A stretch of 64,000 nucleotides of DNA from the NCBI GenBank assembly GCA_964446955.1, contig CAYUQJ010000005.1, positions 1 through 64,000 on the forward strand, in the 5' to 3' direction. Shown here piece after piece: positions 6,591-14,771 of the stretch. The notes beneath the pieces are model-generated. The model worked only from the letters and a program-made list of their open reading frames with translations. It did no database searches and had not been told where the DNA came from. The translations under genes were made by a program, and so were the position numbers. This DNA is from Leptolinea sp964446955 (GTDB taxonomy: Bacteria; Chloroflexota; Anaerolineae; Anaerolineales; Anaerolineaceae). The first letter of the stretch is position 1. Each line of letters begins with the position of its first letter.

Positions 6591-8075
6591 CTAGCTGGCC
6601 GGCAGGTTAAAATAGTTATAGATCGCCCGCGAAAGCTGGGCGTACATAATATTGACCGGATCGAACACCACCTGAACCGGATGGTACAAATAAACTGTGA
6701 TCACATAATTTCCACCGGGGGTGTACACAATACCGGCATCCTGCATGATGTGAATAACGCCGTCTGTTGTGTCTGTGACCCATCCGTGTTTGTGGGCAAA
6801 CTGTGTCCCTTCGGGAAGACCTGCTTCCAATAACACACCAATCTTATTCTTAGCCAGGTAGGCGATCATTTGCCGGCATTCATTCTGGGTGATTTCATTC
6901 TGAAAAGCAGCAGGGAAAGCGCCACCACCTGAATTGGCACACTCATAGATATCACCCAGCAGTAAACCCATCTCCATGGGTGTTGTCTGGTTGTATTGAT
7001 CCGGGAATGTGTTGATATCCGTCCGGGAATTTGCCGGTGTCTTGAATAGTTTTAACAGCGGTGCGCCCTGATAAAAGTAACCACCCAGGAAAGTATTTTC
7101 CAGTCCCAACGCGGCCATATCCTGACTTACAACCAGCGGACCGACATTGGCATCCAGAACTTCGGACATCAATATATCAGCCGGCGGATTATCAGACCGG
7201 TCAATCATAAGCGCTATCTGGTCGCCCACACCGGGGGGTAAAGGCTCATTGGCTCGTTTGAACACCGACACCATGATCGGTATTTTCATGGTACTGGCCG
7301 CCGTGTAGGCTATGTTGGGTTGCACAGCCTCATTTTTGTTCACGGCAAAGTGCAGCTCTTGATTCGTCTGCAAGTCGTAAATGTAGATCTCAGCAAGACC
7401 ATCAAAACTTTCTGCAATGATCTGTTGCAGCAATATCTGCAAGTTTTGTAATGATGGCCGCGGAGGAGCAACAGTTTTTAATGAAAGATTCACCACCCGG
7501 TTGGCCGGTGACCGAAGAGCGTCTGTTATCAGGATCACTGCCCTGTCAACATCCAGCGTTGTTCCGGATGTTCCACCGCTGAAATTCGTGCTGCCGGCCA
7601 GCGGGATTGCTGCCGAAGGTGGAGAATCAAACCGCGCAGATATTTCATCGGTCAGGTAACTGCGCAGCCGGGCTTCCGACAATTTGGAACTCAGTGGTAT
7701 GTCAGCAGCGGAAGGTTGTTGATTCCAAAGGTGTTCCCAGAAACCTTCCCAAAAAGGCTGGTTTACCCGTAGCAGATCAGCCGCCGAAAGCATACTTTCC
7801 AAATCAAGCTCAAACCCAACAACAGCCGGCTTCACCTGGATGATCGATTCACCATAAAGAAGTTCGATCGGCACGCCATAAGCCTGAACAAGCCGTTCTG
7901 CCGCGGACTGCCTGTCCAATCCCCCGACTGGCACTCCGGCTATACGCATCCCCGGTGGGAAATTGCCTCGGATCCGGCTGTAGCCGATAAGATTGTATAC
8001 ACTTAATAGCACCGCGATAAAGATGAGCGCCAGGGATACCCAGCGCAGAAAAGACAATGATCTTTTACCAGACAT
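6591..8075 (-). CDS. Membrane-anchored beta-lactamase-fold serine hydrolase
   Basis: The 494-residue protein has one N-terminal membrane segment (about 10-30), a middle domain resembling the peptidoglycan-binding YoaR/VanW-associated region, and a C-terminal class A beta-lactamase fold. In that fold I see the SxxK motif STMK (261-264), SDN (294-296) and KHG (429-431) in place of KTG. These are the three catalytic boxes of penicillin-interacting serine enzymes. The architecture fits an extracytoplasmic cell-wall or peptidase-like enzyme rather than an antibiotic-resistance enzyme. It converges with the phosphatase gene across 23 bp. Confidence 0.78.
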   Translation of the reverse strand: MSGKRSLSFLRWVSLALIFIAVLLSVYNLIGYSRIRGNFPPGMRIAGVPVGGLDRQSAAERLVQAYGVPIELLYGESIIQVKPAVVGFELDLESMLSAADLLRVNQPFWEGFWEHLWNQQPSAADIPLSSKLSEARLRSYLTDEISARFDSPPSAAIPLAGSTNFSGGTSGTTLDVDRAVILITDALRSPANRVVNLSLKTVAPPRPSLQNLQILLQQIIAESFDGLAEIYIYDLQTNQELHFAVNKNEAVQPNIAYTAASTMKIPIMVSVFKRANEPLPPGVGDQIALMIDRSDNPPADILMSEVLDANVGPLVVSQDMAALGLENTFLGGYFYQGAPLLKLFKTPANSRTDINTFPDQYNQTTPMEMGLLLGDIYECANSGGGAFPAAFQNEITQNECRQMIAYLAKNKIGVLLEAGLPEGTQFAHKHGWVTDTTDGVIHIMQDAGIVYTPGGNYVITVYLYHPVQVVFDPVNIMYAQLSRAIYNYFNLPAS

Positions 8076-8208
8076 AGTACCTCTGGACAGATTTTACCAG
8101 AAACATAAGACCGCTTATTTTTTTCGTCATATAAATTTATCTGTTTGATGCGATAATAATTATCATTCCGTCATATCGGCCTATAACAGAAAAACAAACC
8201 TGAATAAT

Positions 8209-9993
8209 ATGAAGAAATTTAGCATCCCTGCCAGTATCCAGATCACGCTTCTTTATTTGCTCTTCGGTGGATTATGGATTTTGTTCTCGGATATGATCCT
8301 TGAATCTTTTGTCCACGACACGCGCGAACTCACCCGGATGCAAAATTTTAAAGGGTGGTTTTATGTTTTGATCAGCGGGCTTTTGATATACAGCCTCATT
8401 CATCAATATATCCGAAGACAGGAGCAAATTCTCACTCAATTAAAGGAAAACGAAGAACAACTCCTGCTGGCAATCTCGATCTCCCGACAGGGAGTATTTG
8501 AACTAAACATTGAAAATGGACAGATAACCTTAAAGGATGTACCGGAGATATCCGCTGCTCCTGAAGCAAGGATCAGCATAATCCACCTGATGGATCTTTC
8601 TTCCAGAATACATCCAGACGATTTACAGAGGGTGACTGAGGCCTACAGAGACTATTTTGCCGGGAAGACATCCCAGCTGCTGGTAGAGGCGCGAAATATG
8701 GACGACGCCGGCCAGTGGAGATGGATGCTGTTAATAGGCAGTTTTGTAGATAGAGAAAACCCATCCCTGCCATTGCGGATGATAGGGATATTCATGGATA
8801 TCACAGAGAAGAAGGAGGATGAGCTTTATAAAGCCCGTCTGCTCACAGATGCCCGGCGTCGCCTCGAACGGATCACATCACTCCACGAAATTGATCGTGA
8901 GATCAGCACCAGTTCAGATCTTTCCAGCACGCTTAATTTGATCTGCCTGAACGTAAAACAGCACTTAAACGTCGATTCGGTTTCGATACTACTTTTCAAT
9001 GAGAAGGCAGATTTATTTGAATACGCATACGGCATAGGATTTGAGACATCGCGGATCCAGAATGCGACTGTTAAAATGGGGTACAGCCTGGCAGGTATCG
9101 CCGCACAGGAGAAAAAACTCATTCATATCCGCGACCTTCAGGAGAAAAATCTGGATGAGGCTTTTGCATCCTTACTGGCAGAGGAAAGAGTAAAAAACTA
9201 TCTGGGTATTCCTCTGCTTGCAAAGAATAAACTGGTTGGAGTTCTGGAATTATTCACCAGAGATAATATTGAGCCGGATAAAGAATGGCTGGAATTCTTT
9301 GAGACATTGGCCGGACAGGCAGCTCTGGCAATTGAAAACGCGCAGTTAATTGAAGGACTCGAGAATGTCAATCAGGACCTTTATCAGCTTAATGAAGACC
9401 TGATCAATGCCAACCGGAACCTCACGGCATCATACGACGCGACAATTGAAAGTCTGGCAATGGCCTTGAGCTTGCGGGATGACGAGACAGAGGGTCATTC
9501 ACGCCGGGTTACCAAAATGATGGCTGAACTTGCGGAAAGGATGAACTTTTCCGCTGAGGATCGTATCAATATTCATCGTGGCACGTTGCTTCACGATATT
9601 GGGAAAATCGGCGTTCCTGATGCCATCCTCCATAAACCGGGGATCCTTACTCAGGAAGAAAGGGAAGCAATGCAACAACATCCATTGTTTGCCTATAATC
9701 TGTTGAAATCGATTGATTATCTGAAACCCGCTCTCGATATTCCCCATCTGCATCATGAAAAATGGGATGGCACCGGATACCCACACGGGCTTTCAGGGGA
9801 AAACATTCCCCTTCCCGCCCGTTTGTTCGCTGTAGTAGATGTATATGATGCGTTGACCAGCGATAGGCCTTACCGTAAAGCCTGGTCAAGAGAAAACGCA
9901 ATCGCCTACATCCATGACCAAAGCGGGTCACACTTTGACCCGGATATAGTCAAAATATTCCTATCCTATCTGCAACAAAAGCCCGATCTGTAA
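8209..9993 (+). CDS. PAS-GAF-HD-GYP c-di-GMP phosphodiesterase
   Basis: The 594-residue signalling protein has two N-terminal membrane helices (about 10-30 and 44-64), a PAS_3-like domain (about 85-200), a GAF domain (about 225-380) and a C-terminal HD-GYP domain. The catalytic signatures are intact: LLHDIGKIGVPD, then HHEKWDGTGYPHG with the GYP triplet. HD-GYP enzymes degrade cyclic di-GMP. The paralogue at 59151-61007 has the same GAF-HD-GYP half. The ATG lacks an obvious ribosome site. Confidence 0.9.
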   Translation: MKKFSIPASIQITLLYLLFGGLWILFSDMILESFVHDTRELTRMQNFKGWFYVLISGLLIYSLIHQYIRRQEQILTQLKENEEQLLLAISISRQGVFELNIENGQITLKDVPEISAAPEARISIIHLMDLSSRIHPDDLQRVTEAYRDYFAGKTSQLLVEARNMDDAGQWRWMLLIGSFVDRENPSLPLRMIGIFMDITEKKEDELYKARLLTDARRRLERITSLHEIDREISTSSDLSSTLNLICLNVKQHLNVDSVSILLFNEKADLFEYAYGIGFETSRIQNATVKMGYSLAGIAAQEKKLIHIRDLQEKNLDEAFASLLAEERVKNYLGIPLLAKNKLVGVLELFTRDNIEPDKEWLEFFETLAGQAALAIENAQLIEGLENVNQDLYQLNEDLINANRNLTASYDATIESLAMALSLRDDETEGHSRRVTKMMAELAERMNFSAEDRINIHRGTLLHDIGKIGVPDAILHKPGILTQEEREAMQQHPLFAYNLLKSIDYLKPALDIPHLHHEKWDGTGYPHGLSGENIPLPARLFAVVDVYDALTSDRPYRKAWSRENAIAYIHDQSGSHFDPDIVKIFLSYLQQKPDL

Positions 9994-10078
9994 GCGTTTC
10001 CGAAACACAGGGAAGACGCATTCAGAATGCTCAATAGTACGACTCTCTACAGACAGGTGACCAAATGCTTATAGAGAT

Positions 10079-11101
10079 TCAGTTTTTGCCTGCTTCTTCA
10101 AGAAAGGAAAGCGTTTCCTTGACGATATCATCTGATAAAACCCAGTAGATGCTACTATGCCCGGCAGGCAATTCCGTCACTTTTCCATAATCCAGGTCCT
10201 GGACCAATCGCTTACGCTCTGATAAAAACCATTCGCTCGTTTCTGATTGTTTCCCGGGTGGATTGGCGTGTATCATAAGGACCGGTAATTCTCCAGGGAA
10301 CACCATATCTACCAGATCGGTCATATTCCGTTCTAGTTGTATGAATTCATTATTAACCGTATCGTTTGCATAATCCCAATTGGTAACCATGGCTATCATA
10401 CGTGCTTCTTCTTCTGAATAAACGACCTCAGGTGCCCCGCTAACCAGCAATGGATTCATCCAAAGCATGGCACGCATAATCCCGGCTTTTCTAAGGAGTG
10501 AGATCGTGTCAAAAGGCGGCAGCGACTGCTGAACAGTCTGCCCATGCGCTTTGGCCTGGATAATCCCTCTGGGTAAGGTTATATCCAACGCTATCAGCGC
10601 TTCAAGTTCGTCACCATACAATTGCGTGTATTTCATTGCATAGATGCCCCCAATTGAATGAGCAACCAGAACATAGGGCGGGTTAATATTCGCTCCCTTT
10701 AGAGCGGCCCGGATTTCTTCGACAATATTTTCCGATGTTCTAGGCGCATCAGTTTCGTCACTCCATCCATATCCCATATATTCCACGACCGCGACCCGTC
10801 CATGTTCCGCGAAGCGAGACCACAACGGTTTATATTCCAAAACAGGAGCGCCAACACCTCCACCGCTCAATACGACAAAAGTTGTTTTTCCCTGGCCTTC
10901 CGTGTACACATGCATCATTTTTCCATTGACATCAACCATTACTCCGGGAGCAGGATACCCTGCTTTTTCACTGTTGGTTGAAAAGTGCTGGATGGCCGTT
11001 AGCACCCCAATGAGAAAGAGTATCGAACATAACAAAATTAGCAAAATTTTCAGCAGAACTGTCCCTGCGTGGATGAACTTCATTGTTGTTTTGTCGGACA
11101 T
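10079..11101 (-). CDS. Alpha/beta hydrolase with N-terminal membrane anchor
   Basis: The 340-residue protein has a strong hydrophobic segment (about 12-33), then an alpha/beta-hydrolase fold. The oxyanion segment LSGGGVGAP is followed by the nucleophile elbow VAHSIGGIYAMKY and the C-terminal catalytic histidine in LPAGHSSIYW. The reaction and substrate cannot be deduced. It converges with the HD-GYP gene across an 85-bp gap that contains a GCATTC-a-GAATGC palindrome (about 10019-10031). Confidence 0.8.
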   Translation of the reverse strand: MSDKTTMKFIHAGTVLLKILLILLCSILFLIGVLTAIQHFSTNSEKAGYPAPGVMVDVNGKMMHVYTEGQGKTTFVVLSGGGVGAPVLEYKPLWSRFAEHGRVAVVEYMGYGWSDETDAPRTSENIVEEIRAALKGANINPPYVLVAHSIGGIYAMKYTQLYGDELEALIALDITLPRGIIQAKAHGQTVQQSLPPFDTISLLRKAGIMRAMLWMNPLLVSGAPEVVYSEEEARMIAMVTNWDYANDTVNNEFIQLERNMTDLVDMVFPGELPVLMIHANPPGKQSETSEWFLSERKRLVQDLDYGKVTELPAGHSSIYWVLSDDIVKETLSFLEEAGKN

Positions 11102-11197
11102 TTCTTTATCTCTCCTTTGTGAATCTCAAGAAAATGCATCCCCCCTTTTGCGCCAGCAATCATCAGGCATCGAAGAGGAATAGAACAATAGAGAATA

Positions 11198-11322
11198 CTG
11201 GTACCAGGCTCAAAATTCAGACTGTGGTAAACAACACTGTTTAGCCTAAAGCCGCAAAGCTATCAAAAACCTTCAATATTTTGATATTGTCAGTCCATAC
11301 CTGGGACAGTACCAGCTTTTTT
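11198..11322 (+). ncRNA. Candidate structured RNA with nested helices and terminal U-run
   Basis: Several complementary segments nest neatly. Outer helix CTGGTAC (11198-11204) pairs with GTACCAG (11309-11315), and CAGG (11205-11208) with CCTG (11300-11303). GACTG (11220-11224) pairs with CAGTC (11291-11295). Two inner hairpins are TAAACA/TGTTTA (11228-11243) and TATCAAAA/TTTTGATA (11261-11286). The linker between them includes CCGCAAAGC, close to the CGCAAAGC linker of GEMM (c-di-GMP-I) riboswitches, but other GEMM hallmarks are missing. The outer helix is followed by six T. I cannot assign a known class. The rest of the 11102-11530 gap shows no gene. Confidence 0.4.
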
Positions 11323-11530
11323 GATAAATGCCACTATTTCATAAATTTCACCGATTGTAGAATGCAGTTACAACTTTTAATTATTCATTTTTTGATCTGT
11401 ATTTGATTTTCCGCAAGGATCTCATAAACCTTCTGATAATTCATTTTTCCTCACAACGAAGATGTGAAACAGACCCTTCCGAGGTCGACATCAATTTATA
11501 GATAGTCCCTAACATCACACTTTTTTATAA

Positions 11531-11559
11531 TTGACACCCTCCCCTGGCGTGAGTATACT
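11531..11559 (+). promoter_or_regulatory. Sigma70 promoter of gmd
   Basis: TTGACA (11531-11536) and TATACT (11554-11559) are separated by exactly 17 bp. The -35 box coincides with a TTG that would otherwise be taken as an upstream start of the gmd frame, so the promoter shows that start is wrong. Confidence 0.8.
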
Positions 11560-11629
11560 TGCTTCTTTGGGGGCTGAACTGTTCTTTGTTCTGTATATCT
11601 CCCTGATCTCGACAGGGTTGGAGGAAATT

Positions 11630-12700
11630 TTGAAGAAAGCACTAATAACCGGCATAACCGGACAGGATGGTTCGTATCTGGCAGAATTGTTGCTAAGTAA
11701 AGGCTATGAGGTACATGGCATCATCCGCCGGGCAAGCACATTCAACACCCGCCGGATTGATCATATTTATCACGACCCGCATAATAACGGGGAAAAAGTA
11801 AACCTGCATCTTCATTATGGTGATGTGTCAACCGGTGACACGCTGTTGGATATTATTTACAATATCCGCCCTGAAGAGATTTACCATCTCGCTGCCCAGA
11901 GCCATGTACGCGTAAGTTTTGATATGCCGGAATATACCGGTGATGTAACCGGACTTGGAACCATACGTATTCTGGAAGCGGTCCGAAAAAGCGGCACAAA
12001 CGCCCGTTTCTACCAGGCTTCATCCAGTGAAATGTTTGGTGGTGCCAAGCCACCCCAGAGCGAAGATACACCCTTTGAACCGCGCAGCCCATATGCCGCG
12101 GCAAAAGTATATGCTTACTGGGTCACACGCAATTACCGTGAAGGATACAACATGTTTGCCACAAATGGCATCCTGTTCAATCACGAATCCCCGCGCCGCG
12201 GCGAGACTTTTGTCACTCGTAAGATAACCAGAGCCGTAGCCGCCATCAAAGCCGGAAAACAGCAGCATCTGTACCTGGGCAACCTTGATTCACGGCGTGA
12301 CTGGGGTTACGCGCCAGAATACGTGGAAGCCATGTGGATAATTCTGCAGCAGGAAAAACCCTTTGATTACGTGATCGGTACCGGTGAGGCGCATACGGTT
12401 CGGGAATTTTTGGAAGAGGCTTTCGGTTATGTCGATCTTGACTGGAATGATTATGTAAAGATCGATCCGCGTTACTTCCGCCCAACCGAAGTCGATTACC
12501 TTCTGGCCAATGCCAGCCGTTCCAAAAGCATGCTAAATTGGGAACCACGCATCCATTTCCATGAGCTGGTGCGGATTATGATGGACGCCGACCTGGAATT
12601 AATGGGTTTAAATCCGCCCGGCGAAGGCAAGAGATTGCTTTCCGAACGGTTCGGGGGTTGGCATCGTTGGGAATCGCAAGTCGTATCAATGGAACGCTAA
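11630..12700 (+). CDS. gmd: GDP-mannose 4,6-dehydratase (TTG start)
   Basis: Gmd converts GDP-D-mannose to GDP-4-keto-6-deoxymannose, the precursor of fucose, rhamnose and perosamine-type sugars for surface glycans. The 356-residue short-chain dehydrogenase begins KKALITGITGQDGSYLAE, the NAD(P)-binding GxxGxxG. Catalytic residues are in SSEMFG and YAAAKVYAYW (YxxxK). NHESPRRGETFVTRKI and NLDSRRDWGYA are characteristic of the family. I chose the TTG at 11630, because GGAGG lies 6-10 bp upstream, the protein then starts at the normal family N-terminus, and the promoter lies within the longer frame. No other nucleotide-sugar genes are adjacent. Confidence 0.94.
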   Translation: MKKALITGITGQDGSYLAELLLSKGYEVHGIIRRASTFNTRRIDHIYHDPHNNGEKVNLHLHYGDVSTGDTLLDIIYNIRPEEIYHLAAQSHVRVSFDMPEYTGDVTGLGTIRILEAVRKSGTNARFYQASSSEMFGGAKPPQSEDTPFEPRSPYAAAKVYAYWVTRNYREGYNMFATNGILFNHESPRRGETFVTRKITRAVAAIKAGKQQHLYLGNLDSRRDWGYAPEYVEAMWIILQQEKPFDYVIGTGEAHTVREFLEEAFGYVDLDWNDYVKIDPRYFRPTEVDYLLANASRSKSMLNWEPRIHFHELVRIMMDADLELMGLNPPGEGKRLLSERFGGWHRWESQVVSMER

Positions 12701-12704
12701 CTAA

Positions 12705-12735
12705 AGAACTCTCCTTGACCGGAGAGTTCTTTTTT
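12705..12735 (+). terminator. Intrinsic terminator of gmd
   Basis: AGAACTCTCC (12705-12714) and GGAGAGTTCT (12721-12730) form a 10-bp stem with a 6-nt loop, followed by a T-run. It sits between gmd and the convergent ABC operon and may serve both directions. Confidence 0.85.
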
Positions 12736-12751
12736 GTTTTCTATTCCCGAT

Positions 12752-13567
12752 TTATCTTTTCAGTATCTTCTGGAGTGCTTTGATCTCACTGTCACCCAGG
12801 CCTGCATTGGTTAATGATTTTAAGTCACCATCAGCAATGGCCTGCCCAATAAGAGAATAACGAAGGTCTTTAATATTCTGTTCCACGGGTGAATCGATCT
12901 TTTCATCCGCGGTTATTTTCCCGTCTCCCATGCGTATTACGCGCCGTGTCTGAGCCGCTACTTCATGATCATGGGTAACGAGAATAAAGGTCGTACCCTG
13001 ACTATGGTTTAGGTCCCGCATCAACTTGATCAGATCCCGTCCGTTGATCGAATCGAGATTCCCGGTCGGTTCATCAGCAAGGACAAGAGATGGTTTATTT
13101 GCCAGTGCTCTGGCAATAGCCACCCGCTGCCTCTGACCTCCGGATAATTGTCCGGGAAGGTGGTCCAGGCGATGAGACATACCGACCATATCCAGAAGTT
13201 CAAGCGCTCGTGAGCGCCGCTCTTTTGGCGAGCTGTAGTGGATCATGGGTATTTCCACATTCTCAACGGATGTCAGTGTTGGCAGCAGATTGTGCAACTG
13301 AAAAATAAAACCGACAGTCTTTCCTCTGAATGTATCCAGATCTTTAACCTGGGAGAGATCAGCTCCGTCAATAAAAATCTGACCGGAGGTGGGTTTATCC
13401 AGCGCGCCCAGAACGTTCAAAAGGGTGCTTTTGCCGCTCCCGCTCGGGCCCATCACTGCCACAAATTCACCCGGCGCGATCTTCAGGTTTACATTATCCA
13501 ATGCCCGAACTTCATCACCGTTGCCATAAATACGGCAAAGGTCCCGGGTCTCTACAGTCCAGGTCAT
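12752..13567 (-). CDS. ABC transporter ATP-binding protein (LolD/MacB type)
   Basis: The 271-residue ATPase has Walker A GPSGSGKST near residue 40, signature LSGGQRQRVAIARAL, Walker B LVLADEPTGNLD and the H-loop VTHD. The NLD after Walker B and the overall length match the LolD/MacB subfamily. A short C-terminal extension (about 225-271) is rich in charged residues. Its ATG overlaps the adaptor stop (ATGA), making it the last gene of a permease-adaptor-ATPase operon. It probably powers export or an extracytoplasmic mechanotransmission step, not import. Confidence 0.9.
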   Translation of the reverse strand: MTWTVETRDLCRIYGNGDEVRALDNVNLKIAPGEFVAVMGPSGSGKSTLLNVLGALDKPTSGQIFIDGADLSQVKDLDTFRGKTVGFIFQLHNLLPTLTSVENVEIPMIHYSSPKERRSRALELLDMVGMSHRLDHLPGQLSGGQRQRVAIARALANKPSLVLADEPTGNLDSINGRDLIKLMRDLNHSQGTTFILVTHDHEVAAQTRRVIRMGDGKITADEKIDSPVEQNIKDLRYSLIGQAIADGDLKSLTNAGLGDSEIKALQKILKR

Positions 13568-14757
13568 TCTTCCACCTTGATATCCACAAATGCTGTCATT
13601 CCCCAGCGTAGTTTTTCGGGGCGATCCTGCATGGAGAGTGTGACGGTGTAATTGACACCAGAGCCTTCGGCAGACCGAGCGGCGATTCGTTCCACGACTC
13701 CCTGAATTTTTTCGCCGGGTAATGCGTCAAAAGTGATCTCAGCCGGAGCACCCTCTTTGATGCGCGCGACATCGATTTCATTCAGATCTGTTGTCTCCAC
13801 CTGCAATTCTGTCAAATCTGCCAGCAATAAGGCACTCTGCCCCATATTGACCCATTCCCCTTCGCGGATACTGATCCGGCTTGTGGTGCCATTAAACGGG
13901 GCTTTCAATTCGAGATCTGCGAGCGTCGATCGTGCTGCTTCAAGCTGCTTGGTGGCATTTTCTAATTCACCTTCCAGCTGTTGTTGTTCCACCGGGTCAG
14001 GACCATTCTTGACCTTGTCCCATTCTCGCTGTGCAGCTTCCACCTCGGCTTTGGCAACGACGAGCGCGCCTTCCGCCTGGGCAACTTCCATATCATCCGG
14101 CAGCGATTCAAGGTAATTCAAGTTCCACGCGGCTTTATCCCGAGCAAGCCGCGCGGCTGAGAACATGCTCAAGACACCGGCACGGGTAACATCGTTTTCG
14201 TCCTTATCCTGATAGTACGCCCAAAGATCATTCGCTTTCTTGAACTCATCTTCCGCCAGGATCATATCAGCACGAGCCTGGTCAAGGATCGCTGTGCTGG
14301 CACGTTGATAATTCTTTCCTTCCCTCTTCTCCTGGGCTTTGTCCAATGCTTTTGTGGCGTCAGCCAACCGCAACTGGGCGGTTGCTCTGACAGCATTGTG
14401 GTCCTTTGAAAGATTGTCAAGCTTTCTCTGCGCGGAAATCTGGGCAACTTCTGCTGCCGAAACCGCCGCCTCTTGAGCAGCTTTTCCTTTAAGGCGTATC
14501 AGAAGATCGCCTTCATTGTATGCTTCATTCTCTTTGGCATTTACAACTTCCACAACACCAGAAGCCGGAATGCTCAACATACTCCAACGGGATGGAATTA
14601 CCACACCCGTAGCGCTAACAAAAACTTCGTTGTTTTGGACTGCTTCCGGTGTCGGCTCAACCTCCTCGTTTCCCTTGGCACTACACGCTGACAAGCCAGA
14701 AACGAGCAGCACGATCACAAGTAAAGCAGATAAGATTTTCCATACTTCCTTCTTCAT
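13564..14757 (-). CDS. HlyD/MacA-like periplasmic adaptor lipoprotein
   Basis: The protein (397 residues from the ATG at 14757) has an N-terminal signal with lipobox VSGLSAC, a biotinyl-lipoyl-like hairpin (PASGVVEVVNAKENEAYNEGDLLIRL), a long coiled coil (about 95-260) and a beta-barrel region (LKAPFNGTTSRISIREGEWVNMGQ). These are the parts of a membrane-fusion protein. The ATG at 14757 is preceded by GGAGG; an upstream in-frame start would overlap the permease stop and spoil the signal peptide. In an organism without a classical outer membrane such adaptors may work with the permease alone. Confidence 0.86.
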   Translation of the reverse strand: MKKEVWKILSALLVIVLLVSGLSACSAKGNEEVEPTPEAVQNNEVFVSATGVVIPSRWSMLSIPASGVVEVVNAKENEAYNEGDLLIRLKGKAAQEAAVSAAEVAQISAQRKLDNLSKDHNAVRATAQLRLADATKALDKAQEKREGKNYQRASTAILDQARADMILAEDEFKKANDLWAYYQDKDENDVTRAGVLSMFSAARLARDKAAWNLNYLESLPDDMEVAQAEGALVVAKAEVEAAQREWDKVKNGPDPVEQQQLEGELENATKQLEAARSTLADLELKAPFNGTTSRISIREGEWVNMGQSALLLADLTELQVETTDLNEIDVARIKEGAPAEITFDALPGEKIQGVVERIAARSAEGSGVNYTVTLSMQDRPEKLRWGMTAFVDIKVEE

Positions 14758-14771
14758 AGTAGCCTCCAATA

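Noticed and set aside
6591..8075. Labelling the beta-lactamase-fold protein as an antibiotic resistance gene
   Set aside because: It has a membrane anchor, an extra N-terminal domain and a KHG in place of KTG, which fit a housekeeping cell-envelope enzyme better.
11198..11322. Calling the RNA candidate a GEMM (c-di-GMP-I) riboswitch
   Set aside because: Only the CGCAAAGC linker and the two-hairpin plan agree; the GNRA loop, the GGCAAACC segment and the 3' conserved part are absent, and it is not in the leader of a c-di-GMP-related gene.
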